The notes beneath the pieces are model-generated. The model saw only the letters and a program-made list of their open reading frames with translations, was not told the origin of the DNA and searched no databases. From NCBI RefSeq assembly GCF_000172155.1, contig NZ_ABIZ01000001.1, positions 3,071,105 through 3,135,104 of the forward strand: a stretch of 64,000 nt of DNA, in the 5' to 3' direction. Within the stretch, counting starts at the first letter, position 1, and each line of letters opens with the position of its first letter. The DNA comes from Verrucomicrobium spinosum DSM 4136 = JCM 18804. GTDB lineage: Bacteria > Verrucomicrobiota > Verrucomicrobiia > Verrucomicrobiales > Verrucomicrobiaceae. Below, in pieces: positions 1-7,738 of the stretch. The translations under genes were made by a program, and so were the position numbers.

Positions 1-1
1 C

Positions 2-3000
2 GCCAACAATCTGGTCATCAACAATGCGGCGGCAGCGCTCATGTTGGGATCTGCCGGGGTGCTCGTGAGCGACGATGTGGGGGCGAATGCCACGACGATC
101 TCAGGAGGCCAGCTGCTGGTACGCAATGCTACTCAAGGGGCCAACGCTGAGCTGGTGCTCACCAACTATTCTACGGGCACCCTTTCGGTGATCTCGCATA
201 TCGGTGCCAGCAACACCACGCAGTCGGCCACGCTCAACATGACGCTGGCCGGGACGGGCCTGATTGAGATTGCCGGGAACAACTACTACAACGGCGTCAC
301 CAACATCCAGGGCAACGTGCGGGTGAGTGGGGGCAATGCTCTCAACGACTATGCAGCCCTGGTGATGGCGGCCGGCGGACAAATGACGACCCTGGGGGCC
401 ACTTTGAACCTAAATGGTTCCACTGAAATCGTGGGGTCTCTCCAGGGTGGAGCAGCTACGGATGACACCTATGCCGAGCTGGGGCGAGGTGAACTGTCCC
501 TGGGCACGGGGGGCACCCTGATTGTGAACCAGTCTTCGAGCAACTCCTTTCACTCCCGCATCAGCGGCAGTGGCACATTGGTCAAACGGGGCAGCGGAAC
601 TTTGACGCTCTCCACCAATGGCAACCACACCATGACGGGAGAGCTGCGGGTATTGGGAGGATTGCTGGACCTCACCGGAGGCGTTGAAGGATTCATCAAC
701 ATCAACACCATCCGGCTCCGGGGTGGGCAGCTTCGTGTGGAGCAGAATCAAACCGGACAAGTCAACAAGCTGAACAACAGTGCGACGCTCGTTCTGGAAG
801 GCACGTCCGGCGACGGCTACCGCATCACAGGCAACCAGAATGCCACGCGGACGGAGACGGTGAACATCCTGGAACTCCAGGGTGGGGCGAACACCTTTAC
901 TTTAAACCATTCTCTGACGGCGAGCCCAACGAACAACGCAGTGCTGACGACCTTCGCGTTTGGCAGTACGGCGACGAGCAACTTTGTGCGGAACAACGGG
1001 GCCACGCTCCTGGTACGAGGTGCCAACTTGGGCGGGACCGCCAGTGCCACCACAACCGCCACACGCGTGACCTTCGGCAGCTACACCAAGCTGGACAGCT
1101 TCTTGATCGGGGATGTGAGCAACAGTGGTACGAAACGCAAGATTCTGCCGTTCATCATCTCGGACAGCTCGGCCACTGGCGCTGGAAACACCTTCGTCAC
1201 GCGAGATACGAATGGCCTGAGAGCCCTGGATGTTGCCACCGAATACGTGATCACCTATGCGGTAGCAGCGGCGGGCGACAACGTATCGCTCAACAGCGCC
1301 GTGGCGACGGCGGGCACGGCGACGGTCAACTCCTTGAGATTGGATGGCAGCACCGCTGGCTTCAGTGTGACGGGGGCAGGTGGAGGCACCAATGTCCTGA
1401 CCCTGACGAGCGGCGCACTTTTGTTCACGGCAGGTGCCACCGACAATGACGTCACGATCAGCGGGTACGATCAAATTCTGGCGGGCACTGCAGACGCAGT
1501 GGCGGATGAACTGGTCGTCTTCACCACCAGCACACATGCGACAAGCCCGGCAGGGGCGACGCTCACGATCGCTTCCCAGATTGCCAACCAGGGGACGGCG
1601 GCGACCGGAGTCACCAAGGCCGGGAATGGCACTCTGGTGCTGAGCCACACAAACAACACCTACTCGGGCCCTACGACCATCAACCAGGGAGTGCTGGAGT
1701 TTGGAGCGGCGGGCAGCCTTGGCAGTGGCGGCGTTGTCCTGGCGGGAGGCACGCTCCGCTGGGGGGCGGGAAACAATGCTGATATCAGCAGCGGGCGTTC
1801 GGTCGAATTGCTGGGGGCTTCCGTCTTCCTCACCCCAGCCGGTGGGGGTGCCATCCTGAATGTGGGCAGTGTGTTCGACGTAGGGGCAAACAACGTCACT
1901 TTGAGTGGGGCGATTGGAAACAACGGCTACGGCGGACTGACCAAGATTGGAGCAGGCACCCTCTCTCTATCTGTAGCACCCACCTATAAGGGCGCGACGG
2001 TGGTGGCCCAAGGGGCAATGAACTTTCAGACGATCGCGGCGAACACGACCGAGGCTCTCTACCTGGTGGCGAGCGGTGGCACGGTCTCCTCCATCGTTGA
2101 GAGTGGCCTCAATGTGCAGTCGCTGATTGTGGGCGGAGTGTATGGCACGGCTCAAGGCGTGACGGGGCAGTTGACCGTGAACGGTGGTGCAGTGAACATC
2201 GGCGATGGCAGCAGTGATGATTTCCTCCTCATCGGCTACCGTGACACGACTGCATTGGGAGGCGTTGACACAACGAGCAGCACCCGGGGGGATGCGAATT
2301 TTTCGGCCACCAGCTCGGTAAACATCAATGTGAGCCGGCTTCTGATTGGGGCCTACCAAGGGGCTGTGCCCTCCACCAACTCCCATACGGCGACTGGGGG
2401 CCTTGTGCTGTCCAACACCTCCAACACCATCACCGCGGGCACTTTCATCATCGGCTTTTCTCCCACTGCGGTGGTCAACACAAATTCCGCCTCGACGGTG
2501 AATTTGGGAACAGGCTACACCACCATCAACGTGGATTCCTGGGTGATCGGAGGGGAGCGCTCCAAGGCCACGGTATCGATTGGTGGCGGTGGAAGCCTGA
2601 CGGTGAGAGGGCAGGCGGGTGGGGAAACGGGTGCCAATCTTTTCATCGGTGACAACGACATGGTGTCCACTGGAACTCCCAACGTCTCATCGCTTGATCT
2701 GACGGGGGCGACCTCCATCGATATGAAGCTCAACCTGCTCATCCTCGGGCGCATTGGGAATGCGAGCAGTACCAACGGGTATGGGCGCGGGACTCTGATA
2801 TTTGGGACCGGTGTGATCGAGGCCACAACGATCCGGATGGCTGACCACGAGTATTCTTCAGCGGGTTCTGGCACCCCATCCAACACTCAAGGCACCATCA
2901 CCCAACGGGGGGCATCCACTTTCCGGTTCGGGGAAATGAGCCAGGGCACGGGCACCGCAACCTACAACTGGGAGAGTGGTGCCATTGAAAACCTGGAGGG

Positions 3001-4015
3001 ACGCGACCAGTTGAATCAAAACGTGACGATTTCCTTGAACGGGGCGGGCGGGGTAAATGATGTCGGGTTGCGAACTTATTCGGTAGGAGCGGGCCAGCAA
3101 TCCACGTTTGAAGCTGCGGCGGAATTTGCCGGGACTGGCTCCTTCACCAAGGCCGGTCTGGGGGAGCTCATTCTGAATGGGATCAATCTGAACTCGGGTA
3201 ATCTGCGCATTGCTGCAGGTCGCGTTTCTCTTCGCTCCACCGCGACGATGGATGATGTGGCCTGGGTCAATCTGGATTCGGGTGCCGCATTCGACGTGAA
3301 GAATCGCACGGCTTCGAGCTACACCACGGATGCGGTCATTTCAGGCACGGGCGTGATCGATGCCACAGGAGGTACTTTCACTGTCGGAACGGGAGTGGGG
3401 GGAACCTCCCGGGTGGGCGTGCTGCGACCTGGGGAGTCCAGCGTGGTAAACAGTGCCGCCTCCGCGAGCACCGTGGGAGACGCCACCGGTACTCTCACGG
3501 TTCTAGGAGGCCTGAATCTGGCTGGAGATGCAAGCCGGGTGGATCGGGCAATTCTGCAGGTGGGAGGCACCACCCGCAACATCGCCTCCACGTTCAGTTC
3601 CTTTGCCACGGTTGGGGAATGGGTGGATTCCATTCCCACCGCTCATGCCAGCTTTTTGGAGGATAGCGGAGGCAACCACGACTTCATCGACGTGCAGGGG
3701 GCGATCACACTCAACGCCAATGGCGGCATCACCGTGCAGACCACTTCTGGCTACACTGGGGCGTTCGGCGATGTGTTCAACCTCATCGACTGGTCAAGCA
3801 TCATCAACAACAGCTTCACGGTTCCCAATCGCTACGACGATGGCACAGGGCTGGGGCTGATGCTGGATCTGCCCACATTGAGTGCTGGCCTGACTTGGGA
3901 CACTTCTCTGTTCCTGGACCACGGCACTCTGGTGGTGACGCCAGAACCCTCCCGCATGTTGTTACTGGTAGCGGGCTTCAGCATGGCTCTGCTTCGTCGT
4001 CGGAGGAAAGCGTGA
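2..4015 (+). CDS. Autotransporter-type beta-strand repeat protein with PEP-CTERM anchor (5'-truncated)
   Basis: The frame is already open at base 2, so the gene starts outside the window; the first in-frame ATG at 41 is probably internal. The product is a long Gly/Thr/Asn/Ser-rich repeat protein. Units of the form GNGTLVLS...YSG.T.I..G.L.FG are typical of autotransporter-associated beta-strand repeats (PF12951/TIGR02601), for example around residues 525-560 counted from the ATG at 41. The end carries a PEP-CTERM signal: P-E-P-S, then a hydrophobic stretch, then RRRRKA. In PEP-CTERM systems this tail directs sorting to the cell surface by an exosortase, but no exosortase gene lies in this window. 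No enzymatic domain is visible. The likely role is a structural surface or matrix protein (inference). Confidence 0.9.
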   Translation, partial: ANNLVINNAAAALMLGSAGVLVSDDVGANATTISGGQLLVRNATQGANAELVLTNYSTGTLSVISHIGASNTTQSATLNMTLAGTGLIEIAGNNYYNGVTNIQGNVRVSGGNALNDYAALVMAAGGQMTTLGATLNLNGSTEIVGSLQGGAATDDTYAELGRGELSLGTGGTLIVNQSSSNSFHSRISGSGTLVKRGSGTLTLSTNGNHTMTGELRVLGGLLDLTGGVEGFININTIRLRGGQLRVEQNQTGQVNKLNNSATLVLEGTSGDGYRITGNQNATRTETVNILELQGGANTFTLNHSLTASPTNNAVLTTFAFGSTATSNFVRNNGATLLVRGANLGGTASATTTATRVTFGSYTKLDSFLIGDVSNSGTKRKILPFIISDSSATGAGNTFVTRDTNGLRALDVATEYVITYAVAAAGDNVSLNSAVATAGTATVNSLRLDGSTAGFSVTGAGGGTNVLTLTSGALLFTAGATDNDVTISGYDQILAGTADAVADELVVFTTSTHATSPAGATLTIASQIANQGTAATGVTKAGNGTLVLSHTNNTYSGPTTINQGVLEFGAAGSLGSGGVVLAGGTLRWGAGNNADISSGRSVELLGASVFLTPAGGGAILNVGSVFDVGANNVTLSGAIGNNGYGGLTKIGAGTLSLSVAPTYKGATVVAQGAMNFQTIAANTTEALYLVASGGTVSSIVESGLNVQSLIVGGVYGTAQGVTGQLTVNGGAVNIGDGSSDDFLLIGYRDTTALGGVDTTSSTRGDANFSATSSVNINVSRLLIGAYQGAVPSTNSHTATGGLVLSNTSNTITAGTFIIGFSPTAVVNTNSASTVNLGTGYTTINVDSWVIGGERSKATVSIGGGGSLTVRGQAGGETGANLFIGDNDMVSTGTPNVSSLDLTGATSIDMKLNLLILGRIGNASSTNGYGRGTLIFGTGVIEATTIRMADHEYSSAGSGTPSNTQGTITQRGASTFRFGEMSQGTGTATYNWESGAIENLEGRDQLNQNVTISLNGAGGVNDVGLRTYSVGAGQQSTFEAAAEFAGTGSFTKAGLGELILNGINLNSGNLRIAAGRVSLRSTATMDDVAWVNLDSGAAFDVKNRTASSYTTDAVISGTGVIDATGGTFTVGTGVGGTSRVGVLRPGESSVVNSAASASTVGDATGTLTVLGGLNLAGDASRVDRAILQVGGTTRNIASTFSSFATVGEWVDSIPTAHASFLEDSGGNHDFIDVQGAITLNANGGITVQTTSGYTGAFGDVFNLIDWSSIINNSFTVPNRYDDGTGLGLMLDLPTLSAGLTWDTSLFLDHGTLVVTPEPSRMLLLVAGFSMALLRRRRKA

Positions 4016-4030
4016 ACTTGGGGGGAAATT

Positions 4031-4053
4031 GCCGGGGCAGGGACTGCCCCGGC
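4031..4053. terminator. Strong GC hairpin downstream of the PEP-CTERM gene
   Basis: A perfect 10-bp inverted repeat, GCCGGGGCAG / CTGCCCCGGC, with a GGA loop begins 15 bases after the PEP-CTERM stop and abuts the stop of the minus-strand pseudogene. There is no T-run on the plus strand. On the minus strand it is followed by AATTTCCCC. It is probably a shared transcription end for two converging genes. Confidence 0.5.
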
Positions 4054-4369
4054 TATAGGCCCTTGAAGGCTATGGAACAGCCGAAGAAGAAAACCGAGAC
4101 ACTGAGAAAGATACCCGCAAGAAAAAGTCCGATTGCCAATCCGACCGGCGACTTGGCATCGGGGTCGACTTGCAATGCCCGTGCCAGCACGGTACTGGCA
4201 ACGAGGATGAGCACCACTCCGGCGAAAACAGCCAGCAGGAGGCTTTGCCTGATGGCATCAACTTTTCAACGACGCCCATCGCCACAAGGGGATAAGCCAC
4301 GACAGCTCCGAACCAGACGATGCAGCCCATGCCGGGGCTGGTAGGCGGACGGGATTCGAGGTCTGACAT
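4053..4369 (-). pseudogene. Small two-TM membrane protein, frameshifted
   Basis: The minus-strand frame opening at 4369 reads MSDLESRPPTSPGMGCIVWF... with one hydrophobic segment up to about residue 35 (VVEK). It then degenerates into low-complexity Trp/Ser/Cys text. One base over, the sequence continues as a convincing membrane segment (VDAIRQSLLLAVFAGVVLIL), an acidic loop, and a second one (GLAIGLFLAGIFLSVSVFFF), ending with a stop at 4053-4055. One extra A in the GAAAAG run near 4265 would restore a single frame of about 106 codons. The lesion is therefore either a real 1-bp deletion, programmed slippage at the A-run, or a sequencing error. No family was recognised. It lies directly beside the 144-bp repeat array. 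Confidence 0.6.
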
Positions 4370-4376
4370 CGTGGGG

Positions 4377-5780
4377 TGAATCGACCCTATGGCGTGTCAT
4401 GCACCCGTGGCGGGCAAACACGTGCTCCTGACCAGGTTCTTACGAACCCAGCCACGAATGCCTCTGCAAACGTCCGCCGAGGAGAAGCTTGTGGCTGCGT
4501 TTGTGAAAACGCGGAAGGGGTGAATCGACCCTATGGCGTGTCATGCACCCGTGGCGGGCAAACACGTGCTCCTGACCAGGTTCTCACGAACCCAGCCACG
4601 AATGACTCTGCAAGCGTTCGCAGAGGCGAAGCTTGTGGCTGCGTTTGTGAAAACGCGGAAGGGGTGAAGCGACCCTATGGCCTGTCATGCACCCGTGGCG
4701 GGCAAACACGTGCTCCTGACCAGGTTCTTACGAACCCAGCCACGAATGCCTCTGCAAACGTCCGCCGAGGAGAAGCTTGTGGCTGCGTTTGTGAAAACGC
4801 GGAAGGGGTGAATCGACCCTATGGCGTGTCATGCACCCGTGGCGGGCAAACACGTGCTCCTGACCAGGTTCTCACGAACCCAGCCACGAATGACTCTGCA
4901 AGCGTTCGCAGAGGCGAAGCTTGTGGCTGCGTTTGTGAAAACGCGGAAGGGGTGAAGCGACCCTATGGCCTGTCATGCACCCGTGGCGGGCAAACATGTG
5001 CTCCTGACCAGGTTCTCACGAACCCAGCCACGAATGACTCTGCAAGCGTTCGCAGAGGCGAAGCTTGTGGCTGCGTTTGTCAAAACGCGGAAGGGGTGAA
5101 GCGACGCTATGGCCTGTCATGCACCCGTGGCGGGCAAACATATGCTCCTGACCAGGTTCTTACAAACTCAGCCACGAATGCCTCTGCAAGCGTCCGCAGA
5201 GAAGAAGCTTGTGGCTGCGTTTGTAAAAACGCGGAACGTGGCAAGCGACCCTATGGCCTGTCATGCACCCGTGGCGGGCAAACACGTGCTCCTGACCAGG
5301 TTCTTACGAACCCAGCTACGAATGACTCTGCAAGCGTTCGCAGAGGCGAAGCTTGTGGCTGCGTTTGTCAAAACGCGGAGGGTGCAAACGACCCTGTGGC
5401 CTGTCATGCACCCGTGGCGGGCAAACATGTGCTCCTGACCAGGTTCTTACGAACCCAGCTACGAATGACTCTATAAGCGTTCGCCGAGGAGAAGCTTGTG
5501 GCTGCGTTTGCCAAAACGCGGAGGGGGTGAAGCGACCCTGTGGCCTGTCATGCACCCGTGGCGGGCAAACATGTGCTCCTGACCAGGTTCTTACGAACCC
5601 AGCTACGAATGACTCTATAAGCGTTCGCCGAGGAGAAGCTTGTGGCTGCGTTTGCCAAAACGCGGAGGGGGTGAAGCGACCCTATGGCCTGTCATGCACC
5701 TGTGGCGGGCAAACATGTGCTCCTGACCAGGTTCTCACGAACCCAGCCACGAATGCCTCTGCGAGCGGTCGCGTGGAGGT
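4377..5780. repeat. 144-bp tandem repeat array, about 9.7 copies
   Basis: Units begin (at TGAATCGACCC or a variant) at 4377, 4521, 4665, 4809, 4953, 5097, 5241, 5384, 5528 and 5672. The last copy is cut short near 5780. The period is exactly 144, except for a 1-base loss at the unit 7/8 junction. Units 2 and 4 are identical, and units 1 and 3 differ at only two positions near their start, so a 288-bp dimer was duplicated. Units 8 and 9 are likewise near-identical. Every unit passing that point contains GCGTTT-N4-AAACGC, a perfect 6-bp stem whose loop varies (GTGA, GTCA, GTAA, GCCA). Because 144 is divisible by 3, a 48-residue Cys/Arg-rich frame stays open over units 1-8, and a second frame gives an ORF of roughly 43 codons per unit. 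I see no start signal or known domain, so I call it a DNA repeat rather than a gene. Confidence 0.95.
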
Positions 5781-5908
5781 CGTTGCACCTATCGACCGCT
5801 TCAATGCTGCATTTGCCGAAAGATCAGGACGGGCCCGGAACGTTTCCCTTGCCCGCCATTTCCGGCCAATGGAGAGGCGGTGAACTCACTTGGATTCCTA
5901 CTACACTC

Positions 5909-6607
5909 ATGAAGAAACTGCTTCCTGCCCTTTTCCTGGCCGCTCTGATGACGGCCCAAGCTGAAGACAAAAAACCGGCTGCCGATGAAGGCAAACCCTG
6001 GAAACAATGGTTCACAGACGGCAAGCTGGATGGCTTCACGATCGTCAGCGGCACGGCCAGCTACAAGATCGAAGATGGCGTGCTGGTGGGGACGACGACT
6101 GAAGGCAGTCCCAATTCTTTCCTGATGAGCCCGAGCTTCAAGGACTTCGAGCTCGAGTTCGAAGTGAAGGTGGACGACGCCCTCAATTCTGGCGTGCAGG
6201 TGCGCAGCCATCTGGCCAAGGAAGGTGACCCGGCTCCTGAAGGAGCCAAGAAGCCTCTCCCGGCTGGACGTCTCTACGGACCGCAGTGCGAAATTGCCAT
6301 CAATGGAACCGCTGGTGATTTCTACGACGAGGCCCGCCGCGGCACCTGGTGGAGCGAATTGACCCAGACCAAGGACGCCGTGCGCACCGAGGCGGCCAAA
6401 GCAGCCTTCAAGAAGGGCGAGTGGAACCAGTACCGCATCGTGGTCAAGGGAGACCATTATCAGAGCTTCGTGAACGGCGTCAAGGCGGCCGACTTCAAGC
6501 AGCCCAACGACCCCGAAGGCCACATTGGCTTTCAGGTCCACGGTATCAAGAAGGGCACTGGCCCGTTCAGCGTGCGCTGGAAGAATGTGAAGATCCGCGA
6601 GCTGTAA
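5909..6607 (+). CDS. Secreted DUF1080 (3-keto-disaccharide hydrolase-type) protein
   Basis: The product has 232 residues. The start at 5909 was chosen over the longer frame from 5684 because MKKLLPALFLAALMTAQA is a classic signal peptide, while the upstream part is translated repeat DNA. The mature part is a single jelly-roll domain of the 3-keto-disaccharide hydrolase family (DUF1080, PF06439). It begins with W..WF.DGKLDGF, contains the beta-strand block around S.NSGVQVRS, and ends IGFQVHG....FSVRWKNVKI. Some members hydrolyse 3-keto-glycosides; many are uncharacterised. The following amidohydrolase and the later ThuA and FAD genes fit a periplasmic keto-sugar degradation theme (inference). 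A terminator follows immediately, so it is probably transcribed alone. Confidence 0.88.
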   Translation: MKKLLPALFLAALMTAQAEDKKPAADEGKPWKQWFTDGKLDGFTIVSGTASYKIEDGVLVGTTTEGSPNSFLMSPSFKDFELEFEVKVDDALNSGVQVRSHLAKEGDPAPEGAKKPLPAGRLYGPQCEIAINGTAGDFYDEARRGTWWSELTQTKDAVRTEAAKAAFKKGEWNQYRIVVKGDHYQSFVNGVKAADFKQPNDPEGHIGFQVHGIKKGTGPFSVRWKNVKIREL

Positions 6608-6626
6608 TCGGATCGCTGGATCATCG

Positions 6627-6685
6627 GGGGATGAGGTTTCGCCGCAGGCAATCTTGCATTAGGCGAACAACCTCATCCCCTTTTT
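6627..6685 (+). terminator. Rho-independent terminator after the DUF1080 gene
   Basis: GGGGATGAGGTT (6627-6638) pairs perfectly with AACCTCATCCCC (6669-6680) and is followed by five T. Inside the loop, TCGCC pairs with GGCGA, extending the stem after a small bulge. Confidence 0.85.
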
Positions 6686-6699
6686 GCGTTTGAATCCCG

Positions 6700-7659
6700 A
6701 TGAAACGCAAGAACCACAGCCGACGTCAGGTGATGGGGACACTCTTGGGTGCGACCACCGCTACATTGATGCCACCCGCTTTTGCTCAGGAGGCGGATTC
6801 ATTGGGCGAAATGGAAATCGTGGACACGCACACGCATTTTTTTGACCCCACCCGTCCGCAGGGGGTGCCGTGGCCGCAGCCGGGGACGCAGCTCTATCGC
6901 AAAGTGATGCCTTCCGACTGGAAGGCTCTGGCCAATCCGCTGGGCATTTACCAGACGGTGGTCGTGGAGGCCAGCAAGTGGGTGGAGGACAACCAGTGGA
7001 TCCTCGAACTCGCGGAGCGGGAGAAGAGCATCGTAGGGTTTGTGGGCAACCTGGATCCGGGAACGCCGGAGTTTGGGGACCAGTTGAAGCGGTTTGCAGC
7101 CAATCCGGTGTTCCGGGGCATTCGTGTAGGCGGGTCGAGGTTGATCAAAGGGGTGGAGGAGCCGGAGTTTGTGGCGGGGATCAAGCGTCTCGTGGATCGG
7201 GATCTCTCGCTGGATGTCAACGGTGGCCCTGACCTGCTGATGGCGGTGGACAAGCTTGCCGTGAAGGTCCCCGAACTGCGGATCGTGGTGGATCATGTGG
7301 GTGGGGCCGGTGATGCGGCCAAACCCAGCAGCGCGTGGAAGGAGGGGATCAAGGCTTCCGCCCGACATCCCAAAGTGTGGTGCAAGGTAAGTGGGCTGGT
7401 GGAAGGGCCAGGTGGCGGGAAGGGAAATGCACCCAAAGACGCCGGATACTATGCCCCGGTGCTGGACATGGTCTGGCATGCCTTTGGCGAGGACCGACTC
7501 GTATTTGGCAGCAACTGGCCGGTCAGCGATCGCGGGGCACTCTTTGACGTGGTGGTGGGACTGGTGCGGCAGTACTTCGAGGGCAAAGGCAAGACGGCAG
7601 CGAGGAAGTACTTCTCAGACAACGGGAAGGCCGTTTACAAGTGGATCGACCGTTCCTGA
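6700..7659 (+). CDS. Amidohydrolase family protein (COG3618-like) with Tat-type signal
   Basis: The product has 319 residues. The N-terminus MKRKNHSRRQVMGTLLG followed by a hydrophobic run and AFAQ looks like a twin-arginine signal (S-R-R-Q-V-M), so export of a folded, metal-bearing enzyme is likely. The catalytic domain is amidohydrolase_2 (PF04909, TIM barrel). It shows the metal motif HTH at residues 44-46, DH at 198-199 (VVDHVGG), and FGSNWPVSD near 269-278. Relatives hydrolyse lactones or cyclic amides of sugars, such as L-fucono- or rhamnono-lactone type substrates; the substrate here cannot be read. The start was chosen because it is the first ATG after the upstream terminator and it preserves the signal. 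No clear ribosome-binding site is present. Confidence 0.88.
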   Translation: MKRKNHSRRQVMGTLLGATTATLMPPAFAQEADSLGEMEIVDTHTHFFDPTRPQGVPWPQPGTQLYRKVMPSDWKALANPLGIYQTVVVEASKWVEDNQWILELAEREKSIVGFVGNLDPGTPEFGDQLKRFAANPVFRGIRVGGSRLIKGVEEPEFVAGIKRLVDRDLSLDVNGGPDLLMAVDKLAVKVPELRIVVDHVGGAGDAAKPSSAWKEGIKASARHPKVWCKVSGLVEGPGGGKGNAPKDAGYYAPVLDMVWHAFGEDRLVFGSNWPVSDRGALFDVVVGLVRQYFEGKGKTAARKYFSDNGKAVYKWIDRS

Positions 7660-7677
7660 TTGCCGGCAGCCCCAAAC

Positions 7678-7713
7678 GCAAAAGACCGCCAGCAGAGCTG
7701 ACGGCCTTTTGGT
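7678..7713. terminator. Bidirectional terminator between converging genes
   Basis: The stem CCGCCAGC/GCTGACGG (one mismatch, loop AGA/TCT region) is flanked by AAAAGA on the left and CCTTTT on the right, so it has a T-run on both strands. It sits between the amidohydrolase stop at 7659 and the minus-strand stop at 7739. Confidence 0.7.
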
Positions 7714-7738
7714 CTCGGAGGTTAAAGCGGCTCAGGAG

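Noticed and set aside
4376-5476. 366-codon Cys/Arg-rich ORF through the 144-bp repeats
   Set aside because: Its openness follows from a repeat length divisible by three; it lacks a signal or start context, and one-base loss in unit 8 breaks it. Kept only as a repeat finding.
4377-5780. CRISPR-like reading of the repeat array
   Set aside because: Units are contiguous with no unique spacers, and 144 bp is far too long for CRISPR repeats.
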